A model generated the notes under the pieces. That model was not told the origin of the DNA, made no database searches, and saw only the letters and a program-made list of their open reading frames with translations. Shown here one piece after another: positions 1 through 8,045 of a DNA stretch of 64,000 bases. Numbering within the stretch: the first letter of the stretch is position 1; every line of letters starts with the position of its first letter. Made by a program: the position numbers and the translations under genes. Source of the DNA: JAAUTS01 sp034440395 (GTDB taxonomy: Bacteria > Verrucomicrobiota > Verrucomicrobiia > Methylacidiphilales > JAAUTS01); NCBI GenBank assembly GCA_034440395.1, contig JAWXBW010000013.1:9130-73129 (forward strand), given 5' to 3'.

Positions 1-308
1 TGCCAAACACGACGAACATCGCCTTCGAGTCCGTGGAAGCGGAAGCTCTACTGATTTTACTCGATTACCACGGTATCTGCGCTTCGGCTGGTTCGGCCTG
101 CACCACGGGCTCGCCCACGCCATCGCATGTTTTGCGCGGGATGGGTTTCCCTGTGGAGCGCACATTAGGATCTCTCCGCCTTTCGCTCAGCCGTTTCAAT
201 ACAGAGGCGGAGATTGATGAAGTCTTAAAAGTGATCCCTAAAATCGTCGAGCGTCTGCGTCGGGAAAATCCCAAAGCACAAGAGCTAAAGAAAAGTTTAG
301 GGTTTTAA
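1..308 (+). CDS. Cysteine desulfurase (NifS/IscS family), C-terminal part
   Basis: The reading frame is open from the left edge (first full codon at base 3) to a stop at 306-308, so only about the last 100 residues are present. It holds the active-site loop: the run SAGSACTTG carries the catalytic Cys that takes the persulfide from cysteine in group I/NifS-type desulfurases, and the following SHVLRGMG and LRLSLSRFNTEAEID match the family's C-terminal domain. These PLP enzymes supply sulfur for Fe-S clusters, thiamin or tRNA thiolation; which role applies here cannot be told because the upstream genes are outside the window. The apparent GTG start at 33 is only an internal valine codon. Confidence 0.9.
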   Translation, partial: PNTTNIAFESVEAEALLILLDYHGICASAGSACTTGSPTPSHVLRGMGFPVERTLGSLRLSLSRFNTEAEIDEVLKVIPKIVERLRRENPKAQELKKSLGF

Positions 309-398
309 CCTGGTACGTCTTTCCGAGGCGGAGAGGACGGGATTTATGTAAAGGGATAGAAGATAGAAAATCTAATAGATTTGATGGATATTAGCCGA

Positions 399-417
399 TT
401 TACAAAATTCTTGTAAA
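399..417. promoter_or_regulatory. Inverted repeat upstream of the broken ATPase gene
   Basis: Perfect 7-bp arms TTTACAA (399-405) and TTGTAAA (411-417) around a 5-bp centre, 28 bp before the ATPase start codon. A second small repeat, AAATCT/AGATTT, lies at 368-382. The position suits an operator, but no regulator is known and AT-rich repeats occur by chance. Confidence 0.3.
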
Positions 418-444
418 CTAGGATAACTTCGCAAAGGGTTCTTC

Positions 445-1634
445 ATGAATCCGATTAATAATCCTTACGCTCCTGGTGCTGGAACTCCTCCGCCAGAACT
501 GGCTGGGCGTGACGAGCTGCGTGAAACCGTGCATATTGCTTTGGAGCGAGTAAGGGCAGGCAGGCCAGCCAAGAGTATTTTGATGGTAGGATTACGGGGA
601 GTGGGTAAAACGGTTTTTTAGACAATTTGCGCAACCATGCTGCGGCTTCTGGAATGGTAACCATTCGAATTGAAACACCAGAGTACCGGTCCTTACCTGC
701 GATTCTAGCACCACAACTCCGGTTGGCGTTGCTCAGCCTGTCCCGGAACGAACAGGCCAAGGATCTGGCACAGAGGGCTTTGCGTGGTTTGGCAGGCTTC
801 GCAAAGGCCTTGAAGACGAAGTGTCAAGATATCGAAGTAGGGTTTGATTTCGATCCCGAACCTGGTTTAGCCGATAACGGCGATCTGGAGCATGATCTGC
901 AGGCGTTGTTTGAAGTAACTGGCTTGGCCGCAAAACGAGCTGGAACCGCCTTGGTTATGTTTGTGGATGAGCTGCAATATGTCGAAGAAGAACAGCTTGG
1001 CTCTCTCATCATCGCCCTGCATCGCACAGCCCAAAGTTCGCTTCCCGTCGTGCTAGTAGGAGCTGGACTTCCTCAGTTGCCAAGGAAAATGGGTCGTGCC
1101 AAGTCTTATGCCGAAAGGTTATTTAATTTTCCTCAAATTAGCCCATTAAACGAAGAAGCTGCACGTCTCGCAATCCGTAAACCAGCTGCCGATCAAGGTG
1201 TAGAGGTAAACGACGATGCGCTTGATCAAATCATCAAGGAAACACACGGATATCCCTATTTCCTCCAAGAATGGGGCAAGCATTCATGGGACGTAGCCGT
1301 ACGCTCGCCCATCACTATGTCAGATGTCGAGCAGGCAACCGTCTCTGCGATCGCAGCTCTTGATGAAAGCTTCTTCAGGGTACGCTTCGACCGACTCACA
1401 CCGCACGAAAAGAAGTACTTGCGCGCAATGTCCGATTTAGGTGCAGGTCCTCACCGATCAGGCGACATCGCCGAAAAGCTGTCGCGCAGTGTCACATCTC
1501 TTGGGCCCACTCGAAGTCAATTGATTTACAAAGGTATGATCTGGAGTCAAAGTCACGGCGATACTGCGTTTACTGTTCCTTTAATTGACCAGTTTATGAA
1601 GCGCATCATGCCAGAGAACGACTGGCAGCATTGA
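445..1634 (+). pseudogene. AAA-type ATPase with winged-helix tail, split by a frameshift
   Basis: The start ATG at 445 has a good AAAGGG ribosome site. The first 58 codons end with the Walker A motif GLRGVGKT, then hit TAG at 619-621 just after a T6 run (614-619). In the frame shifted by one, translation continues directly (LDNLRNHAAASG) to 1634. With one extra T the product would be about 396 residues: short N-terminal loop, P-loop ATPase with Walker B (LVMFVDEL, near 958), and a C-terminal winged-helix-like part (LTPHEKKYLRAM). This is the layout of archaeal-type/MNS ATPases found as solitary genes in bacteria, often of unclear role. Either a real homopolymer mutation or a sequencing slip; all else in the frame is intact. 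Confidence 0.8.
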
Positions 1635-1670
1635 TTTAAGGTCGCAGAGTTGCGTTCTCCTTTGCCCTAC

Positions 1671-2597
1671 CTATTTTATCGATTTTAAAAAAGTCAGGAC
1701 AGTCGTTTGGAATCCAGGATCAAAGTTGCGATATTCGTGGCCGCAACTTGGGATAATGTAGAAAGTCTTGGGCTCGTGAGCGGCTTCGTAGAGGCCACGA
1801 ACGAGCGGGACGGGCATACGGACATCGTTCTCAGCTGCCATGAAAAGGACGGGAACTTTGGTGGCTTGCAAGGCCCGGGACACATCTATTTCATCTACGT
1901 CATAGCCGACTAATTGCTGTATTCTCCAACAAATAATGGGCATGAGAGGGAAGTGGGATAAATTAAAGAATACTTTAGCATGGTGCGTTAACGTATTGCG
2001 CAAGGTGTCAAAAGGTGCGTCTAAAATAATCCCTGCTAAATGAGGCGGTTGGGTTTGAGCCGTTAAGACGGAGGTAACGGCACCCATGGAAGTGCCCCAA
2101 AGCACGAAGCGAGATTTCCCTTTTCCTTCCAGCCACGTCATGACGGCAAGCACATCCTGCTTCTCCCTATAACCGAAACTACACAGGCTAGTGCCGCTGT
2201 CACCGTGACCACGTAGGTCAAGAGCGGCCAGGGAATAGCCATGTTTCTGGGCGAAGAGCATGTAGGTCAGCATGTGTTCCTTCGAGGCTCCGAAGCCATG
2301 GATAATGACGAGGGTGGGTTTTTTAGGATCATCCGATTGAGGGGCATACCAGAAGCTGATGGGTAAACCGTCGAAGCTGGGGGTGACTTCTTTGGTGGCA
2401 GGGAAGGGCAGAAATTCTTGAGAAAGGGAGGGGCGTGAGGCGGGCGGCACTTGGCTGGCCATGGTGGCAAAAATATTGCTAAGAAACCACAACACTACTG
2501 CGGCGAGAATCCCTAAAATGAGACCGTAAATAAGACTGCGTGTAAGAATGCGTTTGTTAAGGATGGAGCTCACAAGGTGTTTAAAGGCTAGGTTCAT
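1671..2597 (-). CDS. Membrane-anchored alpha/beta hydrolase
   Basis: 308 residues. An N-terminal membrane segment (about 21-45) is followed by an alpha/beta hydrolase domain: oxyanion-side HGFG at 100-103, nucleophile Ser170 in GTSMG, acid Asp258 in AENDVRMP and His287 in CGHEYRNF, so the triad is complete. The protein resembles the BEM46/YqkD-like group of serine hydrolases, whose substrates are mostly unknown; esterase, lipase or thioesterase activity is possible. The last gene of a minus-strand run; its start overlaps the end of the NUDIX gene by 17 bp, suggesting translational coupling. Confidence 0.85.
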   Translation of the reverse strand: MNLAFKHLVSSILNKRILTRSLIYGLILGILAAVVLWFLSNIFATMASQVPPASRPSLSQEFLPFPATKEVTPSFDGLPISFWYAPQSDDPKKPTLVIIHGFGASKEHMLTYMLFAQKHGYSLAALDLRGHGDSGTSLCSFGYREKQDVLAVMTWLEGKGKSRFVLWGTSMGAVTSVLTAQTQPPHLAGIILDAPFDTLRNTLTHHAKVFFNLSHFPLMPIICWRIQQLVGYDVDEIDVSRALQATKVPVLFMAAENDVRMPVPLVRGLYEAAHEPKTFYIIPSCGHEYRNFDPGFQTTVLTFLKSIK

Positions 2598-3123
2598 TAG
2601 GCAACATTGCTAGGGCTAGGGTAGAATATTTTTCCCAAAGATGAATAAAGGAGGGAGCAAAGAGCGCAGGTTCGCGTTGCATCCAGATGCTTAGATCGAC
2701 GGGTTTAATCCAGCGCACTTCAGCTACTTCACTGACTTGAGGCCGGAACGGCCCTTCGGAACGGCCTAAATAAACACGCACAAATTCGTAATCCAAAGCC
2801 AGTGTGTCTTGGCAATAGGCGATTTCGTGCAGGTGAGGCGAGGCACGGAGACCCAGCTCCTCACAGCATTCGCGGCCAGCGGCGGTGAGGTAGTCTTCTC
2901 CCGAGTCCACATGACCGCAGGCGGAAGAATCCCAAACGGAAGGGTGGCGATCTTTGTGCGCAGAGCGGAGTTGAATGAGAATGTCGTTATGAGTATTAAA
3001 AAGCCATATGTGAGCGGCGCGGTGCAGGTGCTTGCCACGATGAACGACAGAGCGCAGGGCGGAGCTGATAACGTGGTCGGCTTCATCTACGATATCAAAA
3101 ACATCTTCTTGTGGATGAGTCAT
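2581..3123 (-). CDS. NUDIX hydrolase, isopentenyl-diphosphate isomerase/YfcD-like
   Basis: 180 residues with a full NUDIX box at 70-92: Gly70, Glu76, Arg84-Glu85, Glu88-Glu89 and Gly91, the residues that bind the divalent metal and cleave a nucleoside diphosphate linked to another moiety. The N-terminal half (DIVDEADHVI, then HRAAHIWLFN) matches the YfcD/IDI-like branch, whose substrates are uncertain; it lacks evidence for true isomerase function. It starts 1 base from the rsmA stop codon and overlaps the hydrolase gene downstream, so it is surely cotranscribed with both. Confidence 0.88.
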   Translation of the reverse strand: MTHPQEDVFDIVDEADHVISSALRSVVHRGKHLHRAAHIWLFNTHNDILIQLRSAHKDRHPSVWDSSACGHVDSGEDYLTAAGRECCEELGLRASPHLHEIAYCQDTLALDYEFVRVYLGRSEGPFRPQVSEVAEVRWIKPVDLSIWMQREPALFAPSFIHLWEKYSTLALAMLPNEPSL

Positions 3124-3124
3124 G

Positions 3125-3901
3125 TTAGCTAGGAATATTGGTTTGGGTAAAAAGCGTTTGCCAACCGGTTACGGAAAGTTCTTCGGCGCGTATTTCTAAA
3201 GGGACGGGTAGAAGGTTTTTTAATTTTTTACGACGTTGGGAAAAGCCTTGGCGGACGAAGTTATAAAAAGGGCGGCGCTGTGCGGGGTCGTTTAGGATGG
3301 GCTCAGGTAAGAGATCTAGTTGGACGATGACGGATTGAATCTCTGGCGCGGGAAAAAACACGCTAGGTGAAACGGAGCGCAGGATTTGCACGCGATAAAA
3401 GCTTTGGAGGTAAACGGTGATAGCACCGTAGTCGGAGCCGTGTTCGGCGGCGGCGTAGCGTAGGCCGGTTTCTTTTTGCAACATGAAGACGCAGCGTTGA
3501 GGTAAGGCGGCTTGGTCGAGGAGAGCAGCCATGATCGGGGTGGAGGCGTTGTAGGGAAGGTTTCCGATGAGATAGTTGCAGGGCTCTGCGGTGGCGAGGG
3601 TTTCCACGGCGTCCCCTTCGATGAGTTTGAAGTTAGGGAAATGTTGAAACTTCTCGTTTAAATAACGACTCAGGCCGCGATCAATCTCAAGAGTGCAGAG
3701 GTCAATCTCTAGGTCAAGAAGTAGTGAGGTGAGGGCGCCTAGGCCGGGACCTATTTCGATAACCTTGCTTTTAGCCGTGGGGGCTAAGGCTTTAACGATT
3801 TGCAGGCAAAGATTTTGATCGAAAAGAAAATTTTGTCCCAGACTTTTTAGCGGACGCAGGCCGTTTGTTTCTAGCGCAGCCCTGATTTCAGTGAGCGTCA
3901 T
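3125..3901 (-). CDS. rsmA: 16S rRNA dimethyladenosine transferase RsmA/KsgA
   Basis: 258 residues, normal length. LGQNFLFD (21-28) is the family's N-terminal signature, VIEIGPGLGALT (47-58) is the S-adenosylmethionine loop and NLPYN (114-118) the catalytic motif IV that places the target adenine. The enzyme dimethylates two adjacent adenosines in helix 45 of 16S rRNA late in 30S assembly. The C-terminal small domain carries the conserved FNFVRQGFSQRRKKLKN-type stretch. It lies between the alkaline phosphatase-like gene (19-bp gap) and the NUDIX gene. No Shine-Dalgarno sequence precedes the ATG. Confidence 0.96.
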   Translation of the reverse strand: MTLTEIRAALETNGLRPLKSLGQNFLFDQNLCLQIVKALAPTAKSKVIEIGPGLGALTSLLLDLEIDLCTLEIDRGLSRYLNEKFQHFPNFKLIEGDAVETLATAEPCNYLIGNLPYNASTPIMAALLDQAALPQRCVFMLQKETGLRYAAAEHGSDYGAITVYLQSFYRVQILRSVSPSVFFPAPEIQSVIVQLDLLPEPILNDPAQRRPFYNFVRQGFSQRRKKLKNLLPVPLEIRAEELSVTGWQTLFTQTNIPS

Positions 3902-3920
3902 AGTGGTAGATAGCCCGCTA

Positions 3921-5123
3921 TTAAAATTCAGAACTTAACAATTGATTAAGATCGTAAGGTGTGGAAAACCCTTTGAGATTTGTTGGCGTATGATAATAAA
4001 CGGAAGCCCAACCGTAGTAGGTGGTAAATTCATATTGAGGCTGAAAAGGGCCAGGATAAGTTAAGGTGACGGGGACTTTCTTGCCTTTGACAAATTTTGT
4101 GAGAGGTCTGATAGCCGTGGAGGCGGTTGGCGGGGTGTTGGGGAGCACCTGCTTCAGTCCGTAGACGGCATACGGGCAGTAAAGGAGGATGAGCGTGTTC
4201 TCTCCTGCGTAGGCTCGGGCATCAGCTATGGCCTCATCAAGTTGCTGGATTTCATTTAAAACTTGGGGATAGTTATTTTCGCGTGATGCCGTTTCGATTT
4301 TACCGTGATGGACGATGAGAAAGTAACCGTTTAAATTGAATTGTAGGCATTGGATCGACTTACGTGTCATGGCTCGGAGCGTGGGTGTATGAGGCGACAC
4401 GTCGTCTTTTTTATTTAATTCTGGATAATAATAGGGTAAGGCTTTATCTGAGAAAAGACCTAGGAGCTTACGAGTTTTCCAAGGTGTGCGCCAAGTCCAG
4501 ACGGGTAGGTTATCAAGTTGTTGTTGGTCCTCGATTAGATTATAGTCTTTAAGGGCGGCTTCTTGGAGAAGGTTACGCGGCTTATCCCCAGAGGTCTGTG
4601 TTAAATCACTCGCCCCACCACCCATGATAGAGCTGATGGTGGTGGTGTCAAAAAGTTGGCGGGCTAGATCTTGTTGATCTTGGGCGTTGCGGGTTTGGGC
4701 GTAGAAGGCAGCAACGTGCGGGGAGACGATGGAGTCCGTGCTAATGATACCAACCAAGCGCCCAGCTCGTTGCGCTGCATAAAGCAGGTTATCTAGACGA
4801 TTACCTTGAGGGTCGAAACCGATTTGATTGGCTAGACCAGTAACACCTGTTGAAAAATAAGTCATGATCGAGGCCGGATCAATCCCACAACCAATTAAAG
4901 CTGTATGATCGACTAGGGTAAAATCCGTAGCCTGTTCACTGATAAAGGTTAGCTCAGGATGTTTTACTTTATATTCAGAGATAAGCCGTGGGCTTAGGCC
5001 AGGCGCAACAAAAACAATAACCCCATGAGGCTTAGGTGCTACGTAATAGCGATAATACCAGAAAGCCATCAAGGTGAAGGCTCCGATAATAAATAAGCTA
5101 ACAATACGTTGGCGCCAGATCAT
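3921..5123 (-). CDS. Alkaline phosphatase-fold protein lacking the catalytic residues
   Basis: 400 residues with an N-terminal membrane anchor (about 7-23). The framework of the alkaline phosphatase family is clear: STGVTGLANQIGFDPQG (91-107), GRLVGIIS (121-128), VAAFYAQTRN (137-146), GGGASDL (168-174) and the LLGLFSDKALPY stretch. Yet the metal and nucleophile positions are changed. GDGM, with the first zinc aspartate, is APGL (40-43); the DSA serine is Pro83 in DPAS; the EGGRIDHAGH motif reads HHGKIETASR (272-281); and TADHE reads YCPYA (315-319). I infer an inactive, membrane-bound member, perhaps a binding or regulatory protein. It sits in the ppx-HD-rsmA run, 6 bp after the HD gene. Confidence 0.8.
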   Translation of the reverse strand: MIWRQRIVSLFIIGAFTLMAFWYYRYYVAPKPHGVIVFVAPGLSPRLISEYKVKHPELTFISEQATDFTLVDHTALIGCGIDPASIMTYFSTGVTGLANQIGFDPQGNRLDNLLYAAQRAGRLVGIISTDSIVSPHVAAFYAQTRNAQDQQDLARQLFDTTTISSIMGGGASDLTQTSGDKPRNLLQEAALKDYNLIEDQQQLDNLPVWTWRTPWKTRKLLGLFSDKALPYYYPELNKKDDVSPHTPTLRAMTRKSIQCLQFNLNGYFLIVHHGKIETASRENNYPQVLNEIQQLDEAIADARAYAGENTLILLYCPYAVYGLKQVLPNTPPTASTAIRPLTKFVKGKKVPVTLTYPGPFQPQYEFTTYYGWASVYYHTPTNLKGFSTPYDLNQLLSSEF

Positions 5124-5129
5124 ACATTC

Positions 5130-5765
5130 TTAACATTTAACTTCAGTGGAGGATGGTGAGTTTTTGCGGCCAGTCAAAAGGATTGTTTCCATCCGTGTAG
5201 AAAAGTGCAGCTCGAAAAGATCACGTTTATTTTCCACGGCCAAAATTTCTTCTGAAATCTCTTGCCCAGCATGAAGTTGTAAACGGCAAGAACCCTTATG
5301 AATTTCACATTCTAAACTGCGAATCAGGGATTTATGCGAACGGTCTAGAGCGTCTGCTACGCGGATGATGGCAGCTAGAGATAAGAGCTTGGATCGCATG
5401 GAAGGTTCTAGATTACGGAAAGGTTTGTGAGTGAATTTAGGCAAGGACTTACGGTGGTAGCGCGCAATTTGAGCTACTAAATCTACTTGGGCAGGGTCTA
5501 AGATTTTCCAAGAATGCTCACGGATCATCGCAGCGGATTGTTTATGGTGGGCTGTTCCTGTTGTTGAGCGAGCCCAACCGATGTCATGCAGGAGGCAAGC
5601 TATTTCTAGTAAAAACAACTCTTCTTTTCCTAGATGATGGAGAGATTCGCATTGGATAAATAATTGGCCGGCAAGAAAGCATACCTGACGCGGATGGGTA
5701 GGTGTGGGGTCTATGCTTTCTAACAAGGTTAGAGCTTCGTTTAAGGCTGGATTGGGAGGTTTCAT
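5130..5765 (-). CDS. HD-domain protein, Ppx/GppA C-terminal type
   Basis: 211 residues. The LLHDIGW motif near residue 60, with an upstream His and later Asp, marks an HD fold. The surrounding stretch (SAAMIREHSW, IARYHRKSLP, LAAIIRVADALDRSH) is what is normally the C-terminal domain of long Ppx/GppA exopolyphosphatases. Here it is a separate gene whose start overlaps the stop of ppx by 4 bp (ATGA), so the two very likely work together. HD domains hydrolyse phosphoesters with bound metal; in Ppx/GppA the domain helps hold the polyphosphate chain. Confidence 0.85.
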   Translation of the reverse strand: MKPPNPALNEALTLLESIDPTPTHPRQVCFLAGQLFIQCESLHHLGKEELFLLEIACLLHDIGWARSTTGTAHHKQSAAMIREHSWKILDPAQVDLVAQIARYHRKSLPKFTHKPFRNLEPSMRSKLLSLAAIIRVADALDRSHKSLIRSLECEIHKGSCRLQLHAGQEISEEILAVENKRDLFELHFSTRMETILLTGRKNSPSSTEVKC

Positions 5766-6736
5766 GGCGTGTGATTGTGAATAATGCGCTTAATCGGACG
5801 AGGTGCGATCATTTCTTGCCAAACTCCATAGCGTAGTCCATGAGTCGCACAATAAAGATTCGGCACATTGAGTGCTTCCATAATGGAAGTGTAGATAAGA
5901 GCTCCAGCAGTGATGATGTCAGCACGGGCATGGGGGATGGAAGGATTTTTTTTAAGTCGTGCGACGCTTTGGGTAGAGAGATTGCTCAGGATGTTATGCA
6001 GTTCAGCCTTACTTATCTTGGTTCCTTCTAAATGAGCGTCCCATGCGTCATGAGGAAGTTGTCGATGGATTAAAGAAAGCGTGATCATGGTGCCACCTGT
6101 AGCTACGGCAGTAAATTTTTCTGGTAAAACTTTAGTGATTCGTTTCTTTACCTCTGTTTGGAGAAAGAGCTTAGCATTTTGTAACCCAAGAGGATCCGGC
6201 GGTTGATTATTTAAAAAGAGATCTTTAATCCGAACACAGCCCAGAGGTAAGCTCACACTCTTTGTGACCTTACCATTTTGGCCGATGACAAACTCTGCGC
6301 TACCACCTCCGAGGTCGATGATAAGGACAGGTCGATCCTTCCAGCGAGACGAACAAGTGGCACCAGCATAAACGAGTTCGCCCTCTTTTTTTCCTGAAAT
6401 AATCTGGATAGGGATTTGTAAAATCTCACGGGCGGGGATTAACACCTCATGGCTATTAGAAGCAGAGCGTAAGGCACTTGTGCCTACGGCTAGGAGTTTA
6501 GTAATCCCGAAAGCATCTGCTTCTTTCTTAGAGCGTCTTAAAACTTCTAACGTTTCTGTGATGGATTGATCAGATAATTTATTAGTTAAAGCCAGAGAAC
6601 CACCTAAACGCGTTGTTGTGGCTTTTTCTTTTATAATGCGAAGCGTGCCACCGACCTGTTCGCCTAGCATAAATTTAATGGAGTTGCTGCCCAAATCAAG
6701 AACTGCGGCGCGAAGAGCAGAAGATTTTTTTTGCAT
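5762..6736 (-). CDS. ppx: Exopolyphosphatase / ppGpp-type phosphatase (Ppx/GppA), catalytic domains
   Basis: 324 residues with the ASKHA fold: phosphate 1 loop VLDLGSNSIKFML (12-24), and LIIDLGGGSAEFVIG near 142-156 as phosphate 2/catalytic region. It would release phosphate from polyphosphate ends, or act on pppGpp as GppA does; sequence alone does not separate these. The length matches short Ppx1-type proteins, and the HD part is encoded by the next gene with a 4-bp overlap. First gene of a six-gene minus-strand run; an 18-bp palindrome-like motif lies 86-103 bp upstream of the start. A PPK2 kinase gene elsewhere in the window handles the same polymer. Confidence 0.9.
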   Translation of the reverse strand: MQKKSSALRAAVLDLGSNSIKFMLGEQVGGTLRIIKEKATTTRLGGSLALTNKLSDQSITETLEVLRRSKKEADAFGITKLLAVGTSALRSASNSHEVLIPAREILQIPIQIISGKKEGELVYAGATCSSRWKDRPVLIIDLGGGSAEFVIGQNGKVTKSVSLPLGCVRIKDLFLNNQPPDPLGLQNAKLFLQTEVKKRITKVLPEKFTAVATGGTMITLSLIHRQLPHDAWDAHLEGTKISKAELHNILSNLSTQSVARLKKNPSIPHARADIITAGALIYTSIMEALNVPNLYCATHGLRYGVWQEMIAPRPIKRIIHNHTP

Positions 6737-6821
6737 ATCAGGGGAGCATACTATGGCATACGCCAGCTGTTGGCGTCACTTTTCTTTTAGCCTAGAGTAA
6801 TGATTGGCAAATACCGCAAAA

Positions 6822-6839
6822 GTAGGGTTATACCCCATA
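6822..6839. promoter_or_regulatory. Copy A of an 18-bp palindrome-like motif
   Basis: GTAGGGTTATACCCCATA; its reverse complement matches copies at 9880-9897 and 11975-11992 with consensus WATGGGGTRTWACCCWAC. It lies upstream of ppx (minus strand) and of small plus-strand open frames. Likely a regulator binding site; which protein binds is unknown. Confidence 0.5.
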
Positions 6840-6871
6840 GCTGAACGCATCTCATAATCGTAAAATAAATA

Positions 6872-7144
6872 GTGTTAAGAATTTTTAATCAAGATGGAAT
6901 TGTTGGTGGTGAGTTAAACCAGGCAAAGTCACCTCAAAGTCTGGACGCCATTCCCAATGTCGCCGACTTGGCTAAAGAAGGCTCCCCTATTCTTTTTGAT
7001 GAGAAAAAAAAACCGGGATCGTCCATGGCACCCATAACTTTTTCAGCAATGGAGAGACGTCACCAAGTCATTAAGCCCTTTTATGCAGAGATTCCTGACA
7101 ATGCTTGGAAAAACGCACACCCTCCTCGGCCAAGTAAATTTTGA
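6872..7144 (+). CDS. Possible small protein of unknown function
   Basis: A 90-codon open frame from a GTG codon with no clear ribosome site. I recognise no family. The product would be hydrophilic with no membrane segment. It is followed after 7 bp by another small frame on the same strand and lies 33 bp after motif copy A, which favours a transcribed unit, but composition and start are unconvincing and the frame may be chance. Confidence 0.25.
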   Translation: MLRIFNQDGIVGGELNQAKSPQSLDAIPNVADLAKEGSPILFDEKKKPGSSMAPITFSAMERRHQVIKPFYAEIPDNAWKNAHPPRPSKF

Positions 7145-7151
7145 GAAAAGT

Positions 7152-7307
7152 ATGTACCATTACCAAATCCAGATTAAAGACGGAAATAAAGAGCCTCAGA
7201 ACGTATACATCTCTGACATGTATGAAGTTTTCCTTACGGCGAAAAGGTTAGGAGAATCTGCTTCTCCTAAACGAAAACCCAGATTAACAAAACCAAAAGC
7301 ACAATGA
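7152..7307 (+). CDS. Small hypothetical protein (51 residues)
   Basis: ATG at 7152 follows a weak GAGAAAAG stretch. The product begins MYHYQIQIKDGN and ends in a strongly basic tail (KRKPRLTKPKAQ), suggesting nucleic-acid contact, but no family is recognised. An upstream in-frame ATG at 7083 would overlap the preceding frame; 7152 fits better. Its stop overlaps, by 4 bp (ATGA), the start of the degenerate gene at 7304, a pattern typical of coupled genes, so these small genes probably came as a group. Confidence 0.4.
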   Translation: MYHYQIQIKDGNKEPQNVYISDMYEVFLTAKRLGESASPKRKPRLTKPKAQ

Positions 7308-7586
7308 CTACCTACAATATCCAGCCTCAACGTTAGTGTAGTGAGAGAAAATATCATCGAAGCCTGCAAACGCGGTGCGGCGATTGAAGCAGGCAATTTC
7401 CAAGTTGAGATGGAAAACGATACTGTGTATTGACGCGGCTAAGTTCGAACATGGGCGGAACGGGGTGAAGCCCGCCGCACGGCTTGGTCTCCGCCTTGGG
7501 TTAAGGATGTCTATGACTTCATTGCTAGGCTAGGAGAGAAAACAAAACAAAAAATAGAAAATGCCCGTTTTTCTAGCGGAGATTGA
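7304..7586 (+). pseudogene. Degenerate small gene, family unknown
   Basis: Starts ATG at 7304, overlapping the previous stop. The frame closes at a TAG (7334-7336), but after a shift near 7330 it continues as VSVVRENIIEACKRG and on through GNFQVEMENDTVY to TGA at 7431-7433; the same frame resumes after TAA at 7440-7442 with VRTWAERGEARRTAWSPP and runs to TGA at 7584-7586. One frameshift plus two stops therefore interrupt what looks like one protein of about 94 residues. I do not recognise it; the Trp- and Arg-rich middle and Lys-rich end suggest a small soluble protein. Confidence 0.4.
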
Positions 7587-7607
7587 TTAAGGAGACATCC
7601 GATGTAA

Positions 7608-7793
7608 TTATAAGCCAAGTTCCACCTTGACTTGCTCCCAAGGAGTTCCTGGTTTTCCTTCATTACGCTCAATTGCTGCTCGAAGCTCCATAAGATCTTC
7701 CATATCTTCTAGCCTTTCTTGGAGACGGACAATCTCTTGAGCTAAAGAGTCCAACGTTGGGCTTTCTGTTAAAGTAGAATTAACCACATGCAT
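7608..7793 (-). CDS. Antitoxin of a RelE/ParE-type toxin-antitoxin pair
   Basis: 61 residues: a Leu/Glu-rich helix (EIVRLQERLEDMEDLMELR) followed by AIERNEGKPGTPWEQVKVELGL, the usual ending of small antitoxins encoded just after RelE-like toxins in cyanobacteria and other phyla. The helix and tail would wrap the toxin. AAAGGA lies 3 bp before the ATG at 7793. The gene overlaps the 3' end of the toxin frame by 14 bp. It is intact although the toxin is interrupted, so it may be a leftover, or protect against a related toxin elsewhere in the genome. Confidence 0.75.
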   Translation of the reverse strand: MHVVNSTLTESPTLDSLAQEIVRLQERLEDMEDLMELRAAIERNEGKPGTPWEQVKVELGL

Positions 7794-8028
7794 CCTTTCT
7801 GTTTTTTACTGAATAAATACGAATAACATCGCTTTCCAGCACGAAAAGAATTCAGTAAATACCCACACGGAGACGGTATTCTTGAGTTTTACCAGAAAGT
7901 TTTTTTACATCACCAGATAAATCTGTTTCTAACACCTCTAAACGCCAGCCAATGTTACGCCTAATTTCATCGGGTAAAGCCCTAAGCTGGAGTCGAGCTT
8001 CATCTTGAACTTCTATTTGATAAAACAC
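7780..8028 (-). pseudogene. RelE/ParE-type toxin with an in-frame stop codon
   Basis: Reading from GTG at 8028, 83 codons give a typical RelE/ParE protein: VFYQIEVQDEARLQLRALP, then VKKLSGKTQEYRLRVGIY and the C-terminal strands ILFVLESDVIRIYSVKNRKD. Codon 59 (7854-7852) is TGA where the family usually has Arg (YR.. strand), a single C-to-T change from CGA. The frame is otherwise whole to its natural stop at 7782-7780 inside the antitoxin gene. Such toxins cut mRNA on the ribosome or inhibit gyrase; the truncated product lacks the last two strands and should be inactive. Confidence 0.75.
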
Positions 8029-8045
8029 TTTAGTCAGTTTTAAAG

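Noticed and set aside
7780..8028. TGA as a sense codon, given in-frame TGA in the toxin, DUF433 and other small genes
   Set aside because: Many intact genes here end in TGA and all conserved Trp positions use TGG; the affected frames also carry TAG, TAA or frameshifts, so decay explains them.
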